Source of the DNA: CAVXFL01 sp963761015
Lineage (GTDB): Bacteria > Pseudomonadota > Alphaproteobacteria > Acetobacterales > Acetobacteraceae
Direction: 5' to 3'
DNA: 64,000 bases
Assembly: GCA_963761015.1 (NCBI GenBank)
Contig: CAVXFL010000020.1
Location: forward strand, 62,001 to 126,000
Part shown: one piece after another, positions 26,726-38,086 of the stretch
How the letters are laid out: each line of letters opens with the position of its first letter
How positions within the stretch are numbered: position 1 is the stretch's first letter
The notes under the pieces: generated by a model
Database searches by the model: none
What the model saw: only the letters and a program-made list of their open reading frames with translations
Told to the model about the DNA's origin: nothing
Translations under genes and position numbers: made by a program

Positions 26726-26748
26726 ATGCCCGGGCCGCGCCCGGGCAT
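26726..26748. repeat. REP-like palindrome between atpD and atpC, copy 2
   Basis: A 9-base perfect inverted repeat ATGCCCGGG-CCGCG-CCCGGGCAT followed by GACGATGG, sharing the ATGCCCGG...CCGGGCATGACG core with the copy at 19.6 kb. It sits in the 85-base space between the corrected atpD stop (26789) and the atpC start (26703), within the mRNA of the operon, where a strong hairpin could lower or uncouple atpC expression. Confidence 0.75.
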
Positions 26749-26788
26749 GACGATGGCGGAATGACGGTCATGGTTCCCCCCGAAGACG

Positions 26789-28211
<1,423 letters not shown>

Positions 28212-28262
28212 GACTGGCTCCCTTAACCCTTACGCTCGGCCAACCCGGTCATGTCGTCGCCG

Positions 28263-28316
28263 CCCCCGGACCTGATCCGGGGGTGATCCGGCGATCTCGG
28301 ATGCCCGGCTCAAGCC
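28263..28316. repeat. REP-like repeat between atpG and atpD, copy 3
   Basis: An 8-base inverted repeat CCCCCGGA-CCTGA-TCCGGGGG at 28263-28283 is followed by GATCTCGGATGCCCGGCTC (28293 onward), which matches the left arm of the copy at 19.6 kb. The right arm is degenerate. The element lies in the 158-base spacer between atpG (start of the spacer on this strand) and atpD. Confidence 0.65.
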
Positions 28317-28369
28317 TTGCGACGACGCCAACTGGATCGGCTTGGTTGTTGTCATTCGAAAATCGTGGC

Positions 28370-29263
28370 TCAGAGCGCCTCGGCGCCGGAGATGATTTCG
28401 ATCAGTTCCCTGGTGATGTTCGCCTGCCGCGTGCGGTTGTAGTTCAAGGTCAGACGATCTATCATGTCGCCGGCGTTGCGGGTGGCATTGTCCATGGCGG
28501 TCATGCGCGCACCGTGCTCGCCGGCCGCGCTGTCCAGCATCGCCTTGTAGAGCTGGATCGCGAGGTTCTGCGGCAGCAGCCGCGCCAGCAACTCGTCCTC
28601 TTCCGGCTCGAACTCGTACATCGCCCGCGCGCCGCCCTCGGTCGGCGCGGTCGGCGGCGCTTCCTCGGGAACCGAGGCGGGAATGATCCGTGCCTCGGTC
28701 GTCACCTGCGCGATCACGGAGACGAAGCGGTTGTAGATCAAGGTGCACACATCGAATTCGCCCGCGTGCAGCATCCGGGTGATGCGCTCGGCCAGCGCGG
28801 CGGCGTCGGCGTAGTCGATGCGCCGGCGTCCCGCGAACGAGATGTCGTGGACGATACGGCTGGCGAACTCGCGGCGCAGATAGTCGCGTCCCTTGCGACC
28901 GACAGCGATGATCTTCACCGTCTTGCCCTGCGATTCGAGCCGGCGCGCCAAGTTGCGCGTGGCCCGCCCGACATTGCTGTTGAACGCGCCGGCAAGGCCG
29001 CGATCGGCGGTCATCGGCACCAGCAAATGCACCTGATCGCTGCCGGTCCCGACCAGCATGCGCGGCGCGATCGGACTGCCGGCCACATTGGCCGCCAGCG
29101 CCCCCATCATGCGCTGCATGCGCTCGGCGTACGGGCGCGACGCCTCCGCCTGCGACTGCGCGCGCCGCAGCTTGGAAGCCGCCACCATCTTCATGGCGGA
29201 GGTGATCTTCCGCGTCGACTTCACGCTGTTGATTCGCGCGCGAAGGTCTTTCAGACTGGCCAT
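28370..29263 (-). CDS. atpG: ATP synthase F1 subunit gamma
   Basis: Rotor shaft of F1 (297 residues). The N-terminal helix MASLKDLRARINSVKSTRKI continues as ITSAMKMVAASKLRRAQ. The central domain has TADRGLAGAFNSNVGR, and the C-terminal helix MTAMDNATRNAGDMI continues as RLTLNYNRTRQANITREL. All are strongly conserved. An acidic insert around residues 200-230 (PEEAPPTAPTEGG) is seen in other alphaproteobacteria. The frame is intact. It lies 22 bases downstream of atpA. Confidence 0.96.
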   Translation of the reverse strand: MASLKDLRARINSVKSTRKITSAMKMVAASKLRRAQSQAEASRPYAERMQRMMGALAANVAGSPIAPRMLVGTGSDQVHLLVPMTADRGLAGAFNSNVGRATRNLARRLESQGKTVKIIAVGRKGRDYLRREFASRIVHDISFAGRRRIDYADAAALAERITRMLHAGEFDVCTLIYNRFVSVIAQVTTEARIIPASVPEEAPPTAPTEGGARAMYEFEPEEDELLARLLPQNLAIQLYKAMLDSAAGEHGARMTAMDNATRNAGDMIDRLTLNYNRTRQANITRELIEIISGAEAL

Positions 29264-29285
29264 TGCGACAACCGGCTCCGCGCGC

Positions 29286-30817
<1,532 letters not shown>

Positions 30818-30818
<1 letters not shown>

Positions 30819-31381
30819 CAGGCGGCTCCTTTCAAGGCGTACTGCAGGCGCTGCAGCCGGGATTTCAGACTGGTATCGTAAAGGCGCGCGCCGATCCGCA
30901 ACACCATGCCGCCGAGCAGGCTGGGATCGACGTCCTTCGCGATCTGCACGCTGCCGTAGCCGGCCTCGATCAGCCGGGCGCGCAACTGCTGCTCCTGCAC
31001 GTCGCTCAGCGGATGCGCAGTGACGACCACGGCGGTGACCACCCCGCGCTTCTCGGCGACCAGGCTCGCGAAGGCGGCCACGATCTCACGCAAATTGCGC
31101 AGGCGCCGATTGTTTGCGACAACGCCGACGAAGTCGCGCACGATCTTGCCGAAGCCCTCCTGCTCAAGCACGGCCAGCGCGGCGGCGCGCGCGTGGTTCA
31201 CGTCGATCAGAGGGCTTCCCAGCAGGCGGCGGAAATCCGCGCTCTGATCGATCAGCCGGCCGAGCACCTGCATCTGCTCGACCACCTCGTCGAGCGCTCG
31301 GGTGTCGCTGGCGAAGCCGTAGAGCGCGGCCGCATAACGGCCGGCCAGGCCGGAGTAATGGGTTGTACCCTCCGAGGCCAC
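30818..31381 (-). CDS. atpH: ATP synthase F1 subunit delta
   Basis: Peripheral-stalk connector between F1 and F0 (187 residues). The family motifs are GLAGRYAAALYGFA near the N-terminus, VVANNRRLRNLREIVAAFA in the middle and the C-terminal signature VDPSLLGGMVLRIGARLYD, followed by TSLKSRLQRLQYALKG. First gene of the F1 operon; no F0 genes adjoin, as is usual in alphaproteobacteria. The promoter must lie in the 257-base spacer up to the divergent HdeD gene, but I see no clear consensus there. Confidence 0.95.
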
Positions 31382-31638
31382 GTGTTCTGCTTCCGTTCAC
31401 GATTGAGAGCCGGTTCGCCCCCGGCGGGGGGCGTCTAGCATGCGAGTTTCCGTGGTGCAACACGCCGGGCCGGTGCGGTTGCCGGCCGAACGCGCGAGCG
31501 ATTCACCGGCGCTCACGCGAGCAGCCGTCCCGACCCTCTGCCGATGCAACCGAGGGGCGGTGGCGCTGTCTGCGCGAATCGTTTGGGCGCGAAATGTGCT
31601 ATGTTCGTGCCTGGCGGCGGCAATTGAAGGAGCGGTCC

Positions 31639-32226
31639 ATGTCAATGACTCAGGGGCTCTTCCCAGGCCCGAGCTACCGCTCGGTGCGGGAGCATTGGCT
31701 GCTCTTCCTCATCGAGGGCCTCGTCCTGGTCGTTCTGGGCGTCTTGGCCATGCTGGTGCCGCCGATCGCCTCGCTGGCGGCGACCATTCTGTTCGGGTGG
31801 ATCTTGCTGGTCAGCGGCAGCGTCGGGTTGTTCACGACCTTTTGGGGGCGGCAGCTCCCGGGGTTCTGGTGGTCGCTGATCTCGGCGGTGCTCGGCATCG
31901 CCGCCGGGGCGATCCTGCTGGTTTGGCCGCTGAACGGAATTTATGCGCTGACCTTGCTGCTGATCGCGTTCTTCTTCGTGGAAGGCGTCGTCAGCATCAT
32001 GTTCGCCATCGAGCACAGCCGGCAGCTCTCCGGCCGCTGGGGCTGGATGCTGGCGAGCGGCATCATGGACGTGATCCTGGCCGTCGTCGTCTATCTCGGG
32101 CTGCCGTGGTCGGCGTTCTGGGCGCTCGGCATCCTGCTCGGCATCAACCTGATCTTCGGCGGCGTTTCGCTCACCGCGATGGCCCTGCACGCGCGCTCGT
32201 CCGTCCCGCCCGGGACGGCGTTGTAG
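31639..32226 (+). CDS. HdeD family (DUF308) membrane protein
   Basis: A 195-residue inner-membrane protein with six hydrophobic segments, for example LFLIEGLVLVVLGVLAMLVP and GWILLVSGSVGLFTTFW. The repeated glycine-rich helices (ISAVLGIAAGAILLVWPLNG, ILLGINLIFGGVSLTAMAL) are typical of HdeD, linked in E. coli to acid resistance. AAGGAG seven bases before the ATG at 31639 fixes the start. It diverges from the ATP synthase operon and is convergent with gmk. The specific role here is unknown. Confidence 0.88.
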   Translation: MSMTQGLFPGPSYRSVREHWLLFLIEGLVLVVLGVLAMLVPPIASLAATILFGWILLVSGSVGLFTTFWGRQLPGFWWSLISAVLGIAAGAILLVWPLNGIYALTLLLIAFFFVEGVVSIMFAIEHSRQLSGRWGWMLASGIMDVILAVVVYLGLPWSAFWALGILLGINLIFGGVSLTAMALHARSSVPPGTAL

Positions 32227-32243
32227 TCGCGCCCGACACCGGT

Positions 32244-32840
32244 TTAAACTCCCGTTGGCGTGCCCAGATACCGCTCCAGCCACATCTGTCGCCGGGTGGC
32301 CGCGCGGGCGGCGCGCAGAATCGTCCGCACCTCGACTATGGCGTCGCGCAGATCCGCGTTGAGTACGACGTAGTCGTATTCCGGGCAGTGCCTCATTTCG
32401 TCGCGCGCCATAGCCATCCGGCGCGCGATCGCCTCGGGATGGTCGCCGCGCGCGCCCAGCCGCTGCTCCAGATCGGCCAGCGAGGGCGGCAGGATGAACA
32501 CGCCGACGATGTCGCCGGGCAGTGCAGCACGCAACTGGCGGAAGCCTTGCCAGTCGATGTCGAACACGACGTCGCGGCCTCGCGCCAGCGCCTCGGCCAC
32601 TGGGGCGCGCGGCGTTCCGTAGCAGCGGCCGAACACGCTCGCCCATTCCAGCAGTTCGTCGCGGGCAACCAACTGGTCGAACTCGGCCTGCGTGCGGAAG
32701 TGATAGGCAAGGCCGTCCGGCTCGCCGGCCCGCGGCGCGCGGGTCGTCACGCTGGTCGAGAGAACGACCTCCGGATCGGCGTCGCGCAGCGATTTCGCGA
32801 TCGAGGTCTTGCCCGCCCCGGAGGGCGCGGAAAGAACCAA
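32244..32840 (-). CDS. gmk: Guanylate kinase (start unclear)
   Basis: Phosphorylates GMP to GDP. The P-loop SAPSGAGKTS, the GMP-site SVTTRAPRAGEPDGLAYHF and the lid RRMAMARDEM are present. The only standard start is TTG 32840, which leaves just VLSAPSG and would clip the first beta strand. In the same frame the sequence reads back without a stop for 21 codons (RRGVGLVLS and before) to the fabF TGA, but holds no ATG or GTG. Many alphaproteobacteria have mltG and yicC between fabF and gmk; both are absent here, so a deletion or misjoin may have removed the true start. Confidence 0.88.
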   Translation of the reverse strand: MVLSAPSGAGKTSIAKSLRDADPEVVLSTSVTTRAPRAGEPDGLAYHFRTQAEFDQLVARDELLEWASVFGRCYGTPRAPVAEALARGRDVVFDIDWQGFRQLRAALPGDIVGVFILPPSLADLEQRLGARGDHPEAIARRMAMARDEMRHCPEYDYVVLNADLRDAIVEVRTILRAARAATRRQMWLERYLGTPTGV

Positions 32841-32903
32841 GCCGACGCCGCGCCGCGGAGCCGCGCCGGGCTCTGCTAGGCGCGTCGGCGTGGCCGGCCG
32901 CCC

Positions 32904-34175
32904 TCAGGCCGCGGCGCGGAAGATGATGCTGGCATTGGTCCCGCCGAAGCCGAAACTGTTGGATAGCGCCGCCTTAATCGGCCGCTCCTGCGCCGCGTTC
33001 GGCACGCGGTCGATCACCGTTTCCCGGCTGGGATTGTCGAGGTTCAAGGTCGGCGGCGCGATCCCGTCGCGGATCGCCATGATCGAGAACACCGCCTCCA
33101 CGGCGCCCGCCGCGCCCAGCAGATGCCCGATCGCCGACTTGGTGGACGACATGGCGAGCCCGTTCGCCGCGTCCCCGAACACACGCTCCACCGCCGCCAA
33201 CTCCAGATCGTCGCCGAGTGGGGTCGAGGTGCCGTGCGCGTTCACATACTGAATTTCCGAGGGATCGATGCCGCCGTTGCGCAGCGCGGCACGCATGGAG
33301 CGTTCGGCGCCCTCGTGGCCCTCGGCCGGCGCGGTGATGTGATGCGCATCGCCGGACATGCCATACCCGGACACTTCCGCGTAAATCTTGGCGCCCCGCT
33401 TGCGCGCGTGTTCGTATTCCTCCAGCACCAGCACGCCGGCGCCTTCGCCCATCACGAAGCCGTCGCGATCGCGGTCCCAGGGACGCGAGGCGCGCGTCGG
33501 TTCGTCGTTGAACGCGGTCGACAGCGCGCGCGAGGCGCAGAACCCGGCGATGCCGAGCGGACAGACCGCCGCCTCGGCGCCGCCGGATACCATGACATCG
33601 GCGTCGCCCAGCATGATCAGCCGCGCCGCGTCGCCGACCGCGTGCACGCCCGTCGCGCAGGCCGTCACCACGGCATGGTTCGGCCCCTTGAAGCCGTATT
33701 TGATGGAGACGTGGCCGGAAGCGAGATTGATCAGGGCGGAGGGGATGAAAAACGGCGACATCCGCCGCGCCCGCCCTTCGTGCACGAGCACCGAGCCGTC
33801 GTAGATCGATTGCAAGCCGCCGATGCCCGAGCCGATCATCACGCCGGTGGCTTCGTGGTCCGCCTCGGTTTCCGGCCGCCAGCCGAAATCCTCGACCGCC
33901 TCGGTGGCCGCGACCAGGGCGAGATGGATGAACCGGTCCATCTTCCGCTGGTCCTTCGGCGCAATCCATTCCGCGAGATCGAGCCTTCCGTCCGCCTTGG
34001 CGCCTCGCGGCACCTGGCCGGCAATCTTGGCGGGCAAGTCCGTCACGTCGAAGGACTGGATCGCGCTAATGCCCGACTCGCCGGCGATCAGGCGCTTCCA
34101 CACATGCGCGACGCCCAAGCCCAGGGGACTGGCGATGCCCATGCCGGTGACAACCACCCGCCGCTTGTCGGTCAT
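32904..34175 (-). CDS. fabF: 3-oxoacyl-ACP synthase II
   Basis: Condensing enzyme of fatty acid elongation (423 residues). The catalytic triad is visible: Cys in VTACATGVHA, His in NAHGTSTPLGD and His in KSAIGHLLGAAG. The C-terminal FGFGGTNASI is the usual malonyl-site loop. I start at the ATG 34175 (MTDKRRVVVTGMG); a GTG at 34190 would add five residues. It lies 21 bases after acpP in a fabD-fabG-acpP-fabF order, so the genes are probably co-transcribed. Confidence 0.96.
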   Translation of the reverse strand: MTDKRRVVVTGMGIASPLGLGVAHVWKRLIAGESGISAIQSFDVTDLPAKIAGQVPRGAKADGRLDLAEWIAPKDQRKMDRFIHLALVAATEAVEDFGWRPETEADHEATGVMIGSGIGGLQSIYDGSVLVHEGRARRMSPFFIPSALINLASGHVSIKYGFKGPNHAVVTACATGVHAVGDAARLIMLGDADVMVSGGAEAAVCPLGIAGFCASRALSTAFNDEPTRASRPWDRDRDGFVMGEGAGVLVLEEYEHARKRGAKIYAEVSGYGMSGDAHHITAPAEGHEGAERSMRAALRNGGIDPSEIQYVNAHGTSTPLGDDLELAAVERVFGDAANGLAMSSTKSAIGHLLGAAGAVEAVFSIMAIRDGIAPPTLNLDNPSRETVIDRVPNAAQERPIKAALSNSFGFGGTNASIIFRAAA

Positions 34176-34196
34176 GCCTCCGTGCCTCACCTCGCC

Positions 34197-34439
34197 TCAG
34201 GCGGCCTTCTGCTTCTCGATATAGTCGATCGCATCCTTCACGGTGCTGATCTTCTCGGCCGCGTCCTCGGGAATTTCCACGCTGAACGCTTCCTCGAAGG
34301 CCATCACCAGCTCCACCGTGTCCAGGCTGTCGGCACCCAGATCGTCGATGAACGATGCCTCCGGCGTCACCTTGGACTCCTCCACGCCGAGGTGCTCCAC
34401 GACGATCTTCTTCACCTTGTCGGCGACCTCGTTGCTCAT
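34197..34439 (-). CDS. acpP: Acyl carrier protein
   Basis: An 80-residue acidic four-helix carrier. The phosphopantetheine attachment motif is LGADSLDTVELVMAFEE, with the modified Ser in DSL. AAGGAA eight bases before ATG 34439 selects this start (MSNEVADKVKKIVVEHLG) over a longer frame. Place and sequence identify it as the fatty-acid-synthesis ACP rather than a specialised one. Confidence 0.97.
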   Translation of the reverse strand: MSNEVADKVKKIVVEHLGVEESKVTPEASFIDDLGADSLDTVELVMAFEEAFSVEIPEDAAEKISTVKDAIDYIEKQKAA

Positions 34440-34617
34440 TTGGATAATTCCTTCTGCCGGTCGTGTCGCGCCCAATTCCTTGGTCGGTCGATGGGGCAAA
34501 ACCCGCCAGTTCTCGCCAGGATTCGCGGAAACCCGGACGCCGACCCAGCCGCCCCGGATGAAGCGTGGCGCCGCTTAGCATGGTTTGCGAGCCCCCGCCA
34601 ACTCACCTCGCCCGCGA

Positions 34618-35355
34618 TCAGAGCATGGCCATGCCGCCGTTCACGTGCAGCGTCGCACCGGTGATCCAGCCGGCTTCGTCGGATGCCAGATAGACCACCG
34701 CGGGCGCGATATCCTCCGGCCGGCCCATGCGGCCGAGCGGAATGCGCTCGGCGAGCGCGCCGCGTTGCGCCTCCGCCATGGCGTCGGTCATCGCCGATTC
34801 GACAAGCCCGGGCGCCACGACGTTCACCGTCACGCCGCGCGAGGCGACCTCCTGGGCCAGCGCCTTGCTCATGCCGATCAGCCCCGCCTTGGCGGCGGCG
34901 TAGTTCGCCTGACCGGGATTGCCCGTGGCGCCGACCAGGCTGGCTATATTGACGATCCGTCCCGCCCGGCGGCGCAGCATGCCCTTCAGCGCGGCGCGGG
35001 AGAGCCGGAACGGCGCCGTCAAATCCACGTCCAGCACCGCCTGCCAGTCCGCGTCCTTCATGCGCAGCGCCAGCCCGTCGCGCGTCATGCCGGCGTTGTT
35101 GACCAGGACGTGCACGGGGCCGGCGGCGGCTTCCGCGGCGGCAATCAGCGCGTCGGGCGCGGCGGCGTCCCTCAGGTCGGCCGGGCAGACATGGGCGCGG
35201 TTGCCGAGTTCACCTGCCAGTTCGGCCAGGACCGCCTCGCGGGTGCCGGAGAGCACGACATCCGCGCCCTGCGCGTGCAGCGCTCGGGCGATCGCGGCGC
35301 CGATGCCGCCCGAGGCGCCGGTCACCAGGGCCGCCTTGCCGTCCAGGCGAAACAT
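34618..35355 (-). CDS. fabG: 3-oxoacyl-ACP reductase
   Basis: NADPH-dependent ketoreductase of the fatty-acid cycle (245 residues). SDR motifs are TGASGGIGAAIARAL (cofactor loop), NNAGMTRDGL, Ser in NIASLVGATGNPGQAN and Tyr-x3-Lys in YAAAKAGLIGM. The end ITGATLHVNGGMAM is typical. AGGAGA precedes the ATG at 35355. The 178-base gap to acpP shows no gene. Confidence 0.96.
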   Translation of the reverse strand: MFRLDGKAALVTGASGGIGAAIARALHAQGADVVLSGTREAVLAELAGELGNRAHVCPADLRDAAAPDALIAAAEAAAGPVHVLVNNAGMTRDGLALRMKDADWQAVLDVDLTAPFRLSRAALKGMLRRRAGRIVNIASLVGATGNPGQANYAAAKAGLIGMSKALAQEVASRGVTVNVVAPGLVESAMTDAMAEAQRGALAERIPLGRMGRPEDIAPAVVYLASDEAGWITGATLHVNGGMAML

Positions 35356-35392
35356 CGCCGCTCTCCTGTATCGGTTCGCCGGCTATCGGCGT

Positions 35393-36349
35393 TTACAGCA
35401 CCTTGAGCAGGGCCTCGATTTCTTGTGGGGTGGCCGCCGCATGGGCCGCGGCCTCGGGGGCGAACCGCTTCGCCAGACCGGTCAGCACCTTGCCCGCGCC
35501 GAGTTCCACGAAGCTGTCCACGCCCATGTCGAGCATGGTCTGCATGCTCTCCCGCCAGCGCACCGTCTTGGTGACCTGCCGCACCAGCAGATCCCGAATG
35601 GCATCGGGCTCCGTCGCCCGTTCAGCGGTCACGTTGGCGATCACCGGCACCAGCGGGGGGCGGATATCAACGTCCCGGAGCGCCTCGGCCATGATGTCGG
35701 CCGCTGGCGCCATCAGCGCGCAGTGGAACGGCGCAGAGACCGCCAGCAGCAACGCCCGGCGCGCGCCGCGGGCCTTCGCGATCTCGATGCCACGCTCGAC
35801 GGCTTCGCGCCGGCCTGAAATGACGATCTGGCCGCCGCCATTGTCGTTGGCGATCTCGACGACCTGCTTGCCTTCCGGCCCTTCCGCCGCCTCGGCGCAG
35901 ATCTCGGCGGCCTGGTCCAGCGTCGCGCCGAGCAGCGCCGCCATGGCGCCTTCGCCCGCCGGGACGGCCTGCTGCATCGCCTCGCCACGCCGGCGCAGCA
36001 GACGCGCAGCCTCGCCGAGCGTGAAACTGCCGGCGGCGGTGAGCGCGACATACTCGCCCAGTGAATGGCCGGCCACGGCGGCGCACTTGTCGGCGAGCCG
36101 AACGCCCCCCTCCCGCTCGATCACCCGCAACACCGCCATCGCATGTGCTAGCAACGCTGGCTGGGCGTTCGCGGTGAGCGTCAGTTCCTCCGCCGGCCCC
36201 TCGAACATCAGACGGGACAGCTTCTGCTTCAGGGTTTCGTCGATTTCCTCGAACACCTCGCGGGCGGCCGGGAACGCCGCCGCCAACTCGCGCCCCATGC
36301 CGACGCTTTGGCTGCCTTGGCCCGGAAAGATGAAAGCGTGCGTGGCCAT
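35393..36349 (-). CDS. fabD: Malonyl-CoA-ACP transacylase
   Basis: Loads malonate on ACP (318 residues). The nucleophile Ser96 lies in GHSLGEY, preceded by FIFPGQGSQSVGMGRELA. The catalytic His is in the FHCALMAPA segment, and QVTKTVRWRESMQTMLD is conserved near the end. The ATG at 36349 (MATHAFIFPG) gives the normal N-terminus; the longer frame back to 36481 has a basic nonsense leader. First gene of the fab block. Confidence 0.96.
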   Translation of the reverse strand: MATHAFIFPGQGSQSVGMGRELAAAFPAAREVFEEIDETLKQKLSRLMFEGPAEELTLTANAQPALLAHAMAVLRVIEREGGVRLADKCAAVAGHSLGEYVALTAAGSFTLGEAARLLRRRGEAMQQAVPAGEGAMAALLGATLDQAAEICAEAAEGPEGKQVVEIANDNGGGQIVISGRREAVERGIEIAKARGARRALLLAVSAPFHCALMAPAADIMAEALRDVDIRPPLVPVIANVTAERATEPDAIRDLLVRQVTKTVRWRESMQTMLDMGVDSFVELGAGKVLTGLAKRFAPEAAAHAAATPQEIEALLKVL

Positions 36350-36433
36350 GCTGGAATCGAATCGGAAAGAAATCGGGGGCGCTCGTGGGTGCGGCCCGGT
36401 AGCTTCGACGGGACCGCGTGTCAACGCCACGGG

Positions 36434-36480
36434 CCGTTTACGCAACCGTTTACGCCGGGCGGCAGTGCAGCGGCAGTGCA
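36434..36480. repeat. Two short direct-repeat pairs in the fabD/rpsF spacer
   Basis: The 309-base spacer 36350-36658 between the divergent fabD and rpsF genes holds no gene. It contains CCGTTTACGC twice (36434-36443 and 36446-36455) and GGCAGTGCA twice (36461-36469 and 36472-36480), back to back. Tandem sites in a divergent promoter region could be binding sites for one or two regulators; no known consensus is recognised. Confidence 0.5.
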
Positions 36481-36658
36481 TAAGCGACTGCCGGCGGGAA
36501 ATCCCTGATTTCCGGCGCTCGGCTTGCGCGCGAGCAAATCCTGTGCATAAAGACGCGCTTCCCTGCCGGGGCGGTGGCGCCGCGCCCGGCTATGCCTGCG
36601 TCCCGCGATCGGGGCAGCCGCATCGCGGCGAGGGCCGAATCAGCCAGAGGGAGCACAC

Positions 36659-37156
36659 ATGCCGCTCTACGAGTTCGTGTTCATCGCGCGCAACGACGTC
36701 ACCCAGCAGCAGGTCGACGGCATCGCCGACCACGTCGCGCAGCTCATGGAAACCGACGGCGGGTCGGTGAAGAAGCGCGAGTACCTGGGGGCTGCGCAGC
36801 CTGGCCTACCGGATCAAGAAGAACCGCAAGGGCCATTACATGCTGCTCGGCCTCGACGCGAAGCCCGCCTCCGTCGTGGAAATGGAACGCCAACTCCGGC
36901 TGAACGAGGACGTGCTGCGTTTCATGACCATCCGCGTCCCCGCCATCGAGGAAGCGCCCTCGGCGATCCTGTCGCGCAAGTCCGACGAGCGCGAGCGCGG
37001 CTTCCGCGGGCCGAAGCCGGCCGGGCGCTTCGAGAGCGGCCGCCGGCGCGGCTACGACGAGCGCGAGGAATTCCGCGCCCGCGACCGCGACCGCGAGGAG
37101 GCCGACGCCAGCGGTGGGGCGGTGGCGCCGAACCCGCCGCCCGGACGGAGGGGTAA
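36659..37156 (+). CDS. rpsF: Ribosomal protein S6 (frameshifted)
   Basis: Small-subunit protein S6. The N-terminus MPLYEFVFIARNDVTQQQVD up to GGSVKKREY is in frame with ATG 36659. One extra C at 36784-36785 then breaks YWGLRSLAYRIKKNRKGHYM, which continues in the next frame as MLLGLDAKPASVVEMERQLR and RFMTIRVPAIEE. The tail is long and charged (GFRGPKPAGRFESGRRRGY, REEFRARDRDREE), as in related alphaproteobacteria. The TAA at 37154 just before rpsR lies in the first frame, so a second compensating indel probably exists in the tail. Frame correction is inferred from family conservation. Confidence 0.92.
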   Translation: MPLYEFVFIARNDVTQQQVDGIADHVAQLMETDGGSVKKREYLGAAQPGLPDQEEPQGPLHAARPRREARLRRGNGTPTPAERGRAAFHDHPRPRHRGSALGDPVAQVRRARARLPRAEAGRALRERPPARLRRARGIPRPRPRPRGGRRQRWGGGAEPAARTEG

Positions 37157-37162
37157 GGAGCC

Positions 37163-37438
37163 ATGTCCGATAGCAGCGAACTCAGTCCGGCGGGCCGCCG
37201 GACCGCGGTCGGGGCGCGTCGGCCGTTCTATCGGCGCCGCAAGTCCTGCCCGTTCTCCGGCCCCAACGCGCCGAAGATCGACTACAAGGACGTGCGCCTG
37301 CTGTCGCGCTTCCTGAGCGAGCGCGGCAAGATCGTGCCGAGCCGCATCACCGCGGTCTCCGCCAAGCGGCAGCGGGAGCTGGCGCTCGCCATCAAGCGCG
37401 CCCGCTTCCTGGCGCTGCTGCCCTACATCGTGAGCTGA
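37163..37438 (+). CDS. rpsR: Ribosomal protein S18
   Basis: Small-subunit protein S18 (91 residues), intact. The core RRKSCPFSGPNAPKIDYKDV and KIVPSRITAVSAKRQRELAL are diagnostic. TAAGGAG immediately precedes the ATG at 37163. Co-transcribed between rpsF and rplI. Confidence 0.97.
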   Translation: MSDSSELSPAGRRTAVGARRPFYRRRKSCPFSGPNAPKIDYKDVRLLSRFLSERGKIVPSRITAVSAKRQRELALAIKRARFLALLPYIVS

Positions 37439-37450
37439 GGAGCCGAGCGA

Positions 37451-38023
37451 ATGGCCGCCGTCGAGGTCATCCTGATGCAGCGGGTGGATAAACTCGGGCA
37501 GATGGGCGAGATCGTGCGCGTGAAGCCGGGCTATGCCCGCAATTATCTGCTGCCGCAGAGGAAGGCGATCCGCGCGACCAAGGACAACCTGAAGCGCTTC
37601 GAGACCGAGCGCGCCCAGCTCGAGGCGCAGAACCTGCGCCGGCGCGAGGAGGCCGAGCGGATCGCCGAGCGCGTTGGGGGACTGTCTGTCGTCATCATCC
37701 GCCAGGCCGGTGAATTGGGCGGCCTCTACGGCTCGGTCTCCGCGCGCGACATTGCCGACGCCAGCACGGCGGCCGGCCTCACGATCACGCGCGAGCAGGT
37801 GGTGCTCGATCGCCCGATCAAGACGCTCGGGGTTTCCCCGGTACGCGTGGCGCTGCACCCGGAGGTGGTCATCACCGTCAGCGTGAACGTCGCGCGCAGT
37901 CCAGAAGAGGCGGAGCGGCAGGCGCGCGGCGAACGGATTGGCGCCGAGGAAGAGGCCCCGCCGGAACCGGAACTCGCCGAAGTGCTCGAGCCCGGCGTGG
38001 TCTCCGAACCCGGCGTGCACTGA
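37451..38023 (+). CDS. rplI: Ribosomal protein L9
   Basis: Large-subunit protein L9 (190 residues). The N-terminal domain is VEVILMQRVDKLGQMGEIVR followed by VKPGYARNYLLPQRKAIRAT, then the long connecting helix and the C-terminal domain (LYGSVSARDIADA). An acidic tail of about 40 residues (GAEEEAPPEPELAEVLE) extends beyond the E. coli length, as in other alphaproteobacteria. GAGGAG precedes the ATG. Confidence 0.96.
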   Translation: MAAVEVILMQRVDKLGQMGEIVRVKPGYARNYLLPQRKAIRATKDNLKRFETERAQLEAQNLRRREEAERIAERVGGLSVVIIRQAGELGGLYGSVSARDIADASTAAGLTITREQVVLDRPIKTLGVSPVRVALHPEVVITVSVNVARSPEEAERQARGERIGAEEEAPPEPELAEVLEPGVVSEPGVH

Positions 38024-38035
38024 GCGGATCGGCAA

Positions 38036-38055
38036 GCCGGACTCCGGTTTTTTTT
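38036..38055 (+). terminator. Likely terminator after rplI
   Basis: A short hairpin CCGG-ACT-CCGG is followed by eight Ts (38048-38055) in the spacer between convergent rplI and gshA. The stem is only four base pairs, so terminator strength is uncertain, but the T run is the longest in the region. Confidence 0.5.
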
Positions 38056-38086
38056 CCGGGATCGCGCCCTGAACGCGATCCAACGC

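Noticed and set aside
26694..26788. Extended C-terminus of ATP synthase beta through the REP-like palindrome
   Set aside because: Family conservation gives the true end at 26789 after removing one base; the extension translates repeat DNA.
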